Below are positions 21,371 to 32,747 of a stretch of 64,000 nucleotides of DNA, piece after piece. Under the pieces are notes generated by a model, which worked only from the letters and a program-made list of their open reading frames with translations, was not told the DNA's origin and did no database searches. How positions within the stretch are numbered: the first letter of the stretch is position 1; each line of letters begins with the position of its first letter. The stretch is from Strigamia acuminata (taxonomy: Eukaryota; Arthropoda; Chilopoda; Geophilomorpha; Linotaeniidae). Where the stretch lies: assembly GCA_949358305.1 (NCBI GenBank), contig CASHSZ010000016.1, forward strand, positions 1-64,000, read 5' to 3'. The position numbers were made by a program, and so were the translations under genes.

Positions 21371-23420
21371 ATTGTGACTGACCAGAAGGCCAGTCTGAGA
21401 CCGAGAGGGGCGTGCAAAAGGGACACCTATCGGCACTGGCGTCAGAAGAACTCGGGTACCGCGCCACTCGGTGGGTACTGTGCCGCTCGACCGAGCGACG
21501 ACGGCCCCTCGCTCTGCTCTCGGTCTGAAGGCTTTCGCAAAATGCAGCGGACGCGGTGATTAGAACTCGCGTCGACTCCGACGGGACGTCAACTCTGGAA
21601 GGTAAAATTAAAATATGAAACGGCGGATATTTTACGAAACTTTTGTTCCAGTCGGTTGCTACGAAGATAATCTCGTTAATCATTGGAATACGAACCGCGG
21701 AACCGGTTCCAAGATCCGAAATTTAAACTTTAATCGTCCGCTCGTTGTCGATCGCCAGGCACCTGTAAGTGATAAACGCGTCCTTTTCATTTTCTTGTCG
21801 CGTCTCGGGAGTTTGTGGATCTATAACCTGGCCTAATCTGACCTAATTCGAATCTGAGTTTGGATCTGAATTCTGCGTTTGCTTTATCGTTTCAACATTA
21901 TGAGAGTTTCCTTTTATTAAACAATTACATTTTCAATTCTCGTTGGTAGTTAATTGCGCCCTGGTGCGTTGCCATAAACACCGGACACTTTGTGGACATA
22001 TATCCACGTTGACGGACATCATTACCGACGCCCGCGCCAAAAACCCGTGTCGCGCTCACCCCCATCGCATCACGTGCATTATCGCGCGTCGTAGATCGCG
22101 AGCAAAGACACACTCATGTCCATATGTTGCTGAGAACTTTGCTCACGGTCGCGCGTCGACGTCGAAACGTGTCGAAACAAGCCGAAAAATGCAGGCAACC
22201 ACGCGCGCGTCATGGGGTTTAAATAAGCGAACGGATGTCGGTGCGGAAACTTATTTTCGGGACGAGTCGTTAGGGCTGCTGTCGTCGCCGCTCAACGGCC
22301 CCAACTGCTCCCATTCGCCGGTAGACCGAGCGAGAACGGGTGCGTTCTATTTCCGATTCATTTATTTATTATTTTGACCGACCCGAAGGCCAGTCTGAGA
22401 CCGAGAGGGGCGTGCAAATGTGACACATATAGGCACTGGCGCCAGAAGAACTCGGGTACCGCGCCACTCGGTGGGTACTGTGCCGCTCGACCGAGCGACG
22501 ACGGCCCCTCGCTCTGCTCTCGATATGAAGGCTTTCGCAAAATGCAGCGGACGCGGTGATTAGAACTCGCGTCGACTCCGACGGGACGTCAACTCTGGAA
22601 GATAAAATTAAAATATGAAACGGCGGATATTTTACGAAACTTTTGTTCCAGTCGGTTGCTACGAAGATAATCTCGTTAATCATTGGAATACGAACCGCGG
22701 AACCGGTTCCAAGATCCGAAATTTAAACTTTAATCGTCCGCTCGTTGTCGATCGCCAGGCACCTATAAGTGATAAACGCGTCCTTTTCATTTTCTTGTCG
22801 CGTCTCGGGAGTTTGTGGATCTATAACCTGGCCTAATCTGACCTAATTCGAATCTGAGTTTGGATCTGAATTCTGCGTTTGCTTTATCGTTTCAACATTA
22901 TGAGAGTTTCCTTTTATTAAACAATTATATTTTTAATTCTACTTGCTATTTAACTGCGTCCCGGTGCGTTGCCATAAGCACCGGACACCTTCGGACATTT
23001 ATCCACGTTGGTGAACATTATTATCGATGCCGGTGTCAAAAATCCATGTCGCGCTTACATACATCGCACCTCGCATATTATCGCGCGTGGGAATGCGTTC
23101 ACGCGTGTGCATGGCAAACAAAGACACGCTCATGCGAGCACATTGTCGAGGACTTCGCTCACGATCGCGCACTGACACCAGAACGTGTTGCATCAAAATA
23201 TTGAAATTTTCTACGACCAGATGCCGAATCTGTCATGTGCAAAGAGAGTGTGTGTAAACGAACGGACAAATAAATAAATAAATAAATAGATAAACCAAGT
23301 GTTTTTCATAACTGTTTGTTTGTTTGTACCGGCGGAACGTTGTGATGTCGATGTGAGAGTTTATTTTGGAAGAATTTGTTGGGACTGTCGACGCTCGTCG
23401 GTGCCAACTGCCCCGGCTGA
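21370..23420. repeat. Repeat block D with a 1,000-bp-offset tandem duplication
   Basis: 21370-21930 and 22370-22930 are nearly identical at an offset of exactly 1,000 bp; beyond about 21930/22930 the copies remain recognisable but clearly diverged. Each copy begins at a UUCG-type hairpin (21376-21402; 22376-22402). The 1,000-bp unit ends with a hairpin module (22248-22313; 23357-23414). Confidence 0.85.
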
Positions 23421-24032
23421 CCAACGACTGAACAATAGAGTGGTTGCGCAACCCGAATGCAGACTTTTGTGACCGAAACCCCCCGGATTTCCGCGAGGGC
23501 TCGAATCAGTCCCGGTTGGTCTGAAGGTGTTAGTAGATCCATCGGATGCAGTGACCGAAATTCAATGGGTGACGAACGACGATAGAGGGGGAGGATCGAA
23601 TTACTCCCCGGCAATCATCGTCGAAATGGAGAACCCAATTCGCTTATTCACTCGACAATTTGTGTCGTTTTACGAGCTTTATTGTTGATGTTTCGCGCGT
23701 GCACGTGTGTGTCTGTGTGTGGCATTTTACAACGGAGTGGCATCGACGTGTCCATTGGTTGACTCGAGTTCCAACCGTCCCCAACGCCTCGTAAAAATCG
23801 ACACCGATTTTATGACTTTGAACGACTTTATCGCTAACATTTCCATCTGGTTCCCCGTAACGACGTTTCGACCATTGCTCCCCCCACACTCCAATTCAAA
23901 ATTTAATAAGAAATTGTCAAACTTTTCAAATTCTATGATAAAAGTTGAGTGTTTTTATTGTTTACAAAATAAAAACGAAAAATAGAAAAATAAAATAAAA
24001 AAAGATTCACAATCGACTCGTCACATCGCCGA

Positions 24033-24734
24033 TTACGCGCCTGGTTGTGGGTCACTGAGGAAGAGATCAAATTGAATAAACTAAGTGAACAAACTGATGG
24101 ACGGGCGGACAAATTGAAACGTTGAACCGAATTAATTACCTCGACGCCGGACGCCCTGGCAACATCGGTTCGGTGGCCGCGAAACGCGCTAGCATCCTGG
24201 CGCGCCCGCGGGATTGACTTGAAAAATAGAAAATAAAATAAAATAAATATAAATAAATAAATCAATTCGAATCAAACCAACCAATCGGTGAAACAAAACG
24301 AAACAAAAACAAAAACAAAACGTTGAATCGAATTAACTCACATCGGCATCGGACGTCCCGGTCCCATCAACTGGGCGCCCGCGAAGCGAACAAACAGTAC
24401 GGAACGTCCGCGAGGATGGCTTAAAAAATAAATAAATAAATAAATAAATAAATAAATGAATAAATAAATCAAACGAGACGTTTGACCGAATTACATCGGT
24501 TCCGGAGTCGCGCGCTGGAATGGCGCAACCCGCATGATGGGTCGAATGTGACCGGGTTCGGTCCACTGCCACGATGACGACTGGGGCGGATCAATTGGCT
24601 GACAACTGAATAAACAAAGAAATAAAGAAATGAAGAAACGGATAAACGAACGATCGATCGAAACCGGTCGGTCGAATCTCTCACCTTGCATCATCGCCGT
24701 CGTTGTTGTGGTCGTTTTTCTCGTTTTTGTTCAT
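24033..24734 (-). CDS. Exon-repeat gene, paralogue of the 18.6-kb gene, about 112 aa
   Basis: Coding exons 24734-24685 (50 nt), 24605-24495 (111), 24419-24342 (78), 24217-24140 (78) and 24054-24033 (22), all in phase 2; donors GTGAGA, GTAATT, GTGAGT and GTAATT. The introns hold (TTTA)n tracts. The protein starts MNKNEKNDHNND. The two 78-nt exons encode related blocks (HPRGRSVLFVRFAGAQLMGP and QSRGRARMLARFAATEPML), each ending near PGRP. The 50-nt first exon, the 78-nt phase-2 exons and the tiny last exon match the 18.6-kb gene even though the protein sequence has diverged. AATAAA on the minus strand is at 23959-23954. An acceptor just before the ATG implies a 5' untranslated exon. Function unknown. 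Confidence 0.5.
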
Positions 24735-24759
24735 CGTCTGGAACATAGAAATTAAATTA

Positions 24760-25846
24760 AAGTCGAATGCAAAGGAAAATAAAATAACGGCTAAGAAAAA
24801 ATAAAAAATTTCAAGTCACGAGTCTGTCAAATGAGCGAGCGAGCGGTGCCCGACCGAACCAATGCAGGCGTTCGTGTTTGCACGCGCGTGTTAATTGATA
24901 CGTTGTCGAGAGAGGCGTAGAGGTAATCGAGGGTTGTTTTTTTTTTCAATTTGTCGATCGATTGACTGATAAATGTGACGGTAGAACGGTCAACTACTCA
25001 CTTTTTGGAAGATGGAAACACGACGTTGTCTGTCCCGCGCGTGATCACTATCGATGCATAGAGCGACACCAAGTGACATAATCCGGAAACATGGCGGCTG
25101 TCTGTCTCCATCCTCTCGGCACACGGTTCCACGCGGCGGGTATCTCCGTCCACTCGACCAATCGTCGTATTCGTTGTTATCCTTTTTCCTTTTTTTTTTT
25201 CTTTTTTTTTCTTTCTTTTTTTTTCTTTTTTTCTTTTTTAGGCGAGTAAATAAAACTGACTGAAATAAAAATTCCCATCCATCCACCCATTTCGTTTTGT
25301 TTTTTAACGTGACGATTCTGAGTAATTACGTCACACCGTGTACCCCAACCATTAATCAGATTATCACGATAGATGTCGCGTGAAATGAGATTGTGAACGC
25401 TTAAACTGGTCTATGGTTTAAATTCCATTCCGCGATGCACGGCGCGCCATCGTAAAGGCTTTTATTCAACTAGACACGAACGTTTAGCGTGTTGGATCAA
25501 ACGTCCGGTCACGCGACCTGTGATGTAATTACTCGGAACCACTGCGCAGCCCGGTGGAACTCGTGTCCTTTAATGGATACCAAAATGTTCGTCCGATGCG
25601 ATCACTTGACGTTTCCCGCGTTAAAAAGTGACCCAATAAATTCCGGAACCAGATTAATCATGTTTTATCTATCTATATGCGTCTAACCGTATATTTTGTT
25701 TTTTTTAATTTTAACGTGGAAAAGTTCGTTAATCATAATATTCGACACCTACATGTCAAACTTGGAAAATCCGCGGCGGTGGCGCATTCTGGCGACAATC
25801 CGCGAAACCCCGTGAATAGCTTGTTTTCGACTTGTCATTTTTATAA

Positions 25847-25879
<33 letters not shown>

Positions 25880-25970
25880 GTTATTATTATTATTATTATT
25901 ATTTAATTAGAAGTGTGACCCGTCACGTGTTACCACCGCCATTGTTATCACCGGGTGTCGTGTCGGTTCA
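24760..25970. other. Non-coding stretch with SINE remnant and microsatellites
   Basis: A degenerate tRNA-like head on the minus strand (A box 25160-25150, no B box) resembles the one at 16.2 kb. Pyrimidine tract at 25180-25240, TTA microsatellite at 25849-25903, and repeat fragments at 25440-25660 that share TTTAATGGA and CCCGCGTTAAAA strings with blocks A and C. No gene is supported. Confidence 0.45.
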
Positions 25971-25979
25971 TTCGTCAAA

Positions 25980-26933
25980 ATGGACGCACCATGCGCTTCG
26001 TCCACAGAGGTGAGTTGTTAAATCTCTGTCTATGAATTGTTATTTTGTCAATTGGCCGTATTCACATTTTGCGTGCACAAAACGCACGTATACGCCATGT
26101 TGCCCGCGTGAACATCTGAATTGTCGTTGTTTTCATCGCTAAACGAAACGATCAATTTGATGAATGTACAAATGAGTTTAATGAATTTTATAAAATTAAG
26201 CGAACGAGCGAGATTAACAAATAAATAAACAAATGGGTGTTTGTTTGGAGATAATTCATTTCGTACAACGCGCTATCAATCAATCAATTACCCGCTATAC
26301 GGTGAAACTGTAACGCTCCTCTCTCGTTCGTGTTTCGGTCTCCTTTCTCTCCTCCTCTCTTCGCGTTCGTATCTCAATTTAATTTATTTTAATTTAATTT
26401 AATTTAATTTATTTATTTATTTATTTCTCTCTTTACAGATGTCAATCATCGCCGGGAATGAGGCACCGACCCGACCACAGTCGCCGCAATCGCAACCATC
26501 GTCACCAAGAACGCCGCAGACGCCGAAGCGCCCTTTTGAGACGGGGAATACGACGCCAGTTAAAGGGGTATCCCGTTGAGATTCCTATTATTTATTCTTT
26601 TTTTCGTTTATTTTTTTTCCCCCTTTCCTTTTCCAGTCGTCCACCGCTTCCACTCCGCGTGCGCCGACGGGTAGGTTGAAGACGGTGGATCTTATACTTC
26701 GAAGAGTGACGAAGGAGGAGGAACGAGAGGAGGAGGAGCGAAAGAAGGGACGCAACAGAGACGATTCCATGTGGATCGAGACGCTCCCAGATGGAGATGT
26801 TCTTTTGTCGGGTTCAGTGGTGAGCGCGTTAGTCCGTGTGGGTGTGGTAAGAGTCATACCAGAAGAAAACGAAGGAGACGGTGACGAAGCTCAGAGAAAG
26901 AATCGAGAGTCTGGCAAAGAAGACGCGGGATAA
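25980..26933 (+). CDS. Ser/Pro-rich plus charged helical protein, about 151 aa
   Basis: Exons 25980-26009, 26439-26567 and 26637-26933 join in phase 0. The first encodes MDAPCASSTE. The second is Ser/Pro/Gln-rich (PQSPQSQPSSPRTPQTPK) and ends VKG. The third opens SSTASTPRAPTGR, then a highly charged stretch (EEEREEEERKKGRNRDD), a short hydrophobic segment (VVSALVRVGVVRVI) and an acidic end. AATAAA is at 26969. The last intron (69 bp, GTATCC ... TTTTCCAG/TCG) corresponds in phase and context to those in the genes at 11.1 and 16.6 kb. Translation could instead start at the ATG that opens exon 2, in the same frame. Confidence 0.55.
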
Positions 26934-27084
26934 GAAAAAATTGATCGTGTATTTGTAATAATGATAACAATAAAGATGATTAATGTGGATTTTTTTTTTT
27001 TTTTTTTTGTAAAAAAAAAATAAAAGCAAATGGGGAAGAGTCGGACAATGCAAATTATGAGAAAAAAATAAAATTAAATAAAAA

Positions 27085-27666
27085 CTAATGTTCATTGACG
27101 CCACCTCCATCATTTCCGGCGGGCGCTTGGTAATCGTGTGCCTCCGCCCAATGAGTGACGAGATCCCCGGGAGAGGGCGTCTCCGCACAAAACGGACAGC
27201 GTCGCCCGTTGAGTCGGTGCACTCGTTTCAACGCCTAAGAAGAAAGGGGAAAAAATAAAAATACGAATTAGTTAACTAGTGTGTGAGTGAAGAGGATAAT
27301 TGGACACTCACCGATGCCAGACAGACGGGCTCGCGCGAGAATTTTTTCAACAGCCCTCGGACGAAATCATTCGCGTCCTTGTGGATGTTGTGTCGCTGTC
27401 GCTGGTGGCGAAAGACGTCGACGCAGAAGAATCCGTCCGGTCCTGAGGCACGTGGGGCGGGGGGGGGGGGGGGAAGAAAAAGAAAAAAAAAAATTAAAAT
27501 AAAATTAAAAAATATTTATGTATATAAAATAAATAAAACATATGGAATAAAAGATATAAAATAATAAGTAAATAAATAAACGTTTCTTACTATCGGGGTG
27601 TTTATCATCGCATAGAGCGCAGGAGTATGACCTGCCGCCACCCTCCTCTTGTGGTGCTTCCGCCAT
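27085..27666 (-). CDS. Two-zinc-finger protein gene Z2, about 118 aa
   Basis: Exons 27666-27591 (76 nt), 27442-27312 (131) and 27234-27085 (150), phases 1 and 0, TAG stop. Finger 1 is split by the first intron: SYSCALCDDKHPD in exon 1 and FRHQRQRH in exon 2. Finger 2 lies in exon 3: RRCPFCAETPSPGDLVTHW followed by AEAHDY. Both fit C-x2-C ... H-x3/4-H with an unusual HW or HQ after the first His. It matches the last three exons of the gene at 0.4-1.7 kb and shows what the intact frame there should be. The first acceptor is preceded by a C14-15 run. Role unknown; nucleic-acid binding is an inference from the fingers. Confidence 0.6.
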
Positions 27667-27708
27667 TTTCCTTTTGTTTGTGAGACGAGTAAACAACTGA
27701 AAATAAAT

Positions 27709-27993
<285 letters not shown>

Positions 27994-28279
27994 CGTGGTC
28001 CATTGACCGAGAAATCACACAAAGCATCAAACTTACTTACCAACGAACACGAGGTGGCAGTGAGGATCAGACGGAAGATGAAACGCGCGCGTTTGATATA
28101 AGCTGCCGAACCAAAGTGTGTGTATGTCGTGAGCGGCTGATGTGACATCTGGTGGCAGTCCGAGAACGATTTAAGTTTGAACTATGGAGCGTCGGCAAAT
28201 GAACGGGTCTCTCTCGTTGGCAATCCTCGTTGTTCCGACGAATCCTGCTATCGCCGTCTTTGTGGTCCTCGTCACGGTC

Positions 28280-31200
28280 GTCGTTTTTATTTAACTCGAA
28301 ACGAACGTTAATACTAAGTTTCCAATGTGCGTAGACGCGCGTGATTCGCGCGTGATTTGCGCGTTTTCCACATGTGGTGCCCCCGTCACGCGTGAATACA
28401 AAACGTCGACCCAATAAATTCCGAAATTGGGCTAATCTTGTTTTATTCGCCCATGTGCGCTTACCCATATATTTTGTTTTTCAGTTTGTGGAAAAGTTCA
28501 TTGCCTGTGGTTTTCGGCGCGTACATGGCAAACGCGGGAAAATTTGCGGTGGTAGCGCGCTTTGGTGGCAATAAAAAAAAAAAACACCATAATGTTAAAA
28601 ATGGAAATCCCGTGCAGAAGCTTATTTTTGAACAAATTGTTTGGGGCTGCCGGTGCTTGTCGGCGCCAGCTGCCCCGTATTCTGTACAGAGAGACGTTCA
28701 AAAGAACATCTATTAACTCATACAGTAGAAAAACCACAGAAGTGAGTAAAACAATCGCGGAAAACCAAAACCCTCCGGATTTCCGCGAGGGCCAGGATTG
28801 GTCTGGATTACTGGAATCACTCTCGAAGCCCGTCGAATGCGTTGATGGAGATTCGCACCAACTACGACAGCGCGTGGCAACCGGAAGGTGAAATTAAAAT
28901 ATAAAACGGCGGATATTTTACAAAACTTTTGTATCGGTCGTTTGGTACAAAGATAATGTGATTAACTATTGGAATACGAACCGCGAAACCGATACCACGA
29001 TCCGAAATTTAAACTTTAATCGTCCACCCATTGTCGATCGCCAGACATCTATAAGCGATAGGTGCGCCCTTTTCATTTTCGTGTCGCTCCCCCAGAGTTT
29101 GTGGGTCTAACCTGACCTAATCTTACCCAATTCGAATCTGAATTTGAATCTAAATTTTGCGTTTTTATTATCGTTTCAATATTATACGAGTTTCTTTTTA
29201 TTAAACAATTACATTTTCAATTCTCGTTGGTAGTTAATTGCGCCCTGGTGCGTTGCCATAAACACCGGACACTTTGTGGACATATATCCACGTTGACGGA
29301 CATCAGCATCGCATCACACGCATTATCGCGCGCGCGAACGCGCTCGTGCGAGTATGTACGCCGTCGGGGACTTCGCTTCGCGGTCGCGCATCGACGTCGA
29401 AACATGCCGTATCGGTGTGCGGACGTTTTCTATGCCCACAACGAACCGAATCTGTCGGACGCGAGTAGAATGCGCGTCACGAGGTCTAGACTAACGGATG
29501 AGTGTCGATGTGGGAGCTTATTTTTGGGACGAGTCGTCGGGGTTGCCGCCGCCTTCGCCACCGCTCAACGAGCCCAACTGTCACTATTCGTCGGGATGGA
29601 TGCGTTTTGTTCCCGACTTATTTATCTATTTATTAATTTTTTTCTTTTTTTTTTGACCGGCCCGAAGGCCAGTCTGAGACCGAGAGGCAGGCGGGAGACG
29701 CGTATCGCCGTTGGATCCAACAGCATCATAGAGTGCAAAGAGTTAACCGCTGACCTCGAAAGGAAACTAGCAAACAAGCTGTACGATCGATTGGTCTAAA
29801 AAGGCTCACAAAACCCATCGAGTGCAGTGATATAAACTCGCGTCGACTACGTTGGTGCAGCGTGTATTGCGAGATGAAATTTAAATCGTAAACCAATTGA
29901 GACGTTCACGATCTTGTTTCACGCAACATCTACCACGAAAATCTAATTAATGACTGGATCACATGACACAAAATTAATTCTACGACCGGGAAATCGATTT
30001 CTATTTTTTAAAGACTTTTATTTAACTCGGCGCGAGATTCTACCTACAAACGATAAACGCATCCTTTTTATTTTCTTGTTGTCGTCTCGAGAGTCTGTGG
30101 ATCTACAACCTGGCCTAATCTGACCTAATTCAAATCTAAATTTGAATCTGAATTTTGCGTTTTCTTTATTGTTTCAACATTATACGAGTTTCCTTTTGTT
30201 AAACAATTATGTTTTGAATTTTCGTAAGTGGTTGGTTAATTGCGTCCCGGTGCGTTGCCATAAACACAAAGCACTCTGCGGACATTTATCCACGTTGCCG
30301 GACATTATTATCGACGCCCGCGTCGAAAGACCGTGTCGAGCTCATCGGCATCGCATCACACGCAATATCGCGCGCGCGAACGCGCTTGTGCGAGTATGTA
30401 CGTCGTCGGGGACTCGGCTTCGCGGTCGCGCATCGACGTCGAAACATGCCGTATCGGTGTGCGGATGTTTTCTATGCCCACAACGAACCGTATCTGTCGG
30501 ACGCGAGTAGAATGCACGTCAAGAGGTTTAGACTAACGGATGAGTGTCGATGTGGGAGCTTATTTTTGGGACGAGTCGTCGGGGTTGCCGCCGCCGTCGC
30601 CACCGCTCAACGAGCCCAACTGTCATTTATTTATTTATTTATTTATTAATTTTTTTTTTTTTTTTGACCGGCCCGAAGGCCAGTCTGAGACCGAGACCCG
30701 CCGACCGACCATTGGATGGTAGGCGAGTCGACCAACAGAAAATGGCGACGAACATTTCGGGAGGCGGAACCACACCAACGACCGACCGGCCAATTGGTAC
30801 TCAACAGGTACTCCGGTCTCGATCTGAAAAACGTCCGCAAAGTCTATCGGATGCGATGACCGGGACTCGCGTCGACTGCGACGGTACATGGTCCCCGGGA
30901 AATGATTTAAAAATGTAAAACGACGGTTGTTTTGTAAAACTTTTATTCGAATCTGTCGCGACGAAGATAAAATGATTAACGGTTGGAAGGCGAGCCGCGA
31001 AACCAGTTCTACGACGGGGGAATTAAAATTTTAACAGTCTTTCTTTTTCGGGTGATTTTTTTTACTCCGTACCGATCGCCACGTCAGACACGAGTAGGAT
31101 GCACGCGACCGCGCGCACGTTTAAACGAACGAACGAACGAACGGATGCCGACGCGGAAACTTATTTTCGGGGCGAGTCGTCGGGGCTGCCGCTGCCGCCG

Positions 31201-31841
31201 CCGTCGCTCAACGACCCCAACCGCATCTATTCGTCGGGACGGATACGTTCCATTTTCGGACTTATTTATTTATTTTTTTATTTATTATTTTGACCGGCCC
31301 GAAGGCCAGTCTGAGACCGTGGCGAAGCAAGGGTCCTTTTATATCGGATACCGCGCCGCTCGGCGGGTACTGTGCGCCGCTCGACCGAGCGGCGGGCCCG
31401 AGTCCCGAGTTCGATCTGAAAGTGTTGGCAAAACCCATCGAACGTGTTCGGGAAGACTCCCGTCCACAACGACGGCGCGAGACCCCCGGAAGATGAAAAT
31501 AAAATACGAAACGGCTCATTTTCTATAAAATTTTTATTCCAACGAATTACGACGAAGATAACCTAATTATCGGTTAAAGCACGGACCGCAAAGTCGGTGC
31601 CACGACCGGAGAATTAAAATTTTAATCGTCTTTCCTTTTTCGGGTGATTTTTTTTTACTCCGTACCGATCGCCACGTCAGACACGAGTAGGATGCACGCG
31701 ACCGCGCGCACGTTTAAACGAACGAACGAACGAACGGATGCCGACGCGGAAACTTATTTTCGGGGCGAGTCGTCGGGGCTGTCGTTGCTGCCGCCACCGC
31801 CGCCGCTCAGCGACCCCAGTTGCCCCAATTTTACGGCCAAT

Positions 31842-31884
<43 letters not shown>

Positions 31885-32747
31885 TTTTGACCGGCCCGAA
31901 GGCCAGTCTGAGAGACACGGGATGAACGCGCACAAATGCCACATCATCGACCGGACGCTGAAGCATCGACCGTTTACTCGGTCGAGGAAATTTTAAACTA
32001 TATAACCATCGACCGGTCAGTTGGGGAGGCGCGCCCGGTACTATACGAGACGGTCCGCCCCGATCTGAAAACGCTCGCCGAACCCGCAGAACGCGTTGGG
32101 TGAGACTCGCGTCGACTGCGACGACGCGAGACTCCCGGAAAGTGAAAATAAAATACGAAACGATTGATTTTCTGTAAAAATTTTATTATGACGAGTTGCG
32201 ACGAAGATAACCTAATTAATGACTGGAGCACACGGCGCGAAATTAATCCTATGATCGGGAAATGCATTTATATTTTTTAAAGACTCTGGTTTGACCAGGC
32301 ACGAACGTTTATGTACGAGATCCAACGTCCGATCACGTGACATGTGATATATTTCGCAAAACCACCACGCCGTTTCTCCAAATTAGGTTTTCACGAAACT
32401 CGATTCTATTTTTACCCACGTGGTCACGTGCCCTTCCCGATATCAAAATCGCGTTTTAGCGAAACCCGAAGTTTCGTTTTTAATCGGCTGTTTTTGTTGG
32501 ACACGAAGAAGCGTTATAGCGCGATCGCGCTAAGCGAGATTTGTAAAGTTGAGGATGCGTTACAACGCGTTTTCAAAAAACGGTTTGCCAAGAATGATAA
32601 AACACGCGCGATCGTGCGGATTGTACGAATAGGTGAAATCCGCAGAATCCGCCACGAGACTGCGAACAGGGGGTCAAGGTATAGGCCGCCGTAATGTTAA
32701 ATATAGGGTCCCTTTCGCACTCCGCGAAATCCGCATGCGCGCCATAG
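28280..32747. repeat. Repeat block E (no gene)
   Basis: Hairpin modules at 28617-28678, 29516-29582, 30557-30622, 31157-31224 and 31751-31825. UUCG-type hairpins at 29655-29690, 30665-30698, 31291-31318 and 31888-31914, preceded on the plus strand by T-rich or (TTTA)n runs. Duplicated pieces: about 29300-29590 with 30345-30625, and 31010-31260 with 31610-31840. The last part (32660-32740) resembles 9540-9600, then the satellite starts. Confidence 0.7.

Noticed and set aside
29227-29799. 190-codon frame in repeat block E
   Set aside because: Part of it recurs with the repeat at 30.1-30.6 kb and it spans a hairpin module and poly-T run; no protein motif.
32344-32694. 116-codon frame before the satellite
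   Set aside because: Its first part is dispersed-repeat sequence found elsewhere (near 13,880), and there is no splice or motif support for the rest.
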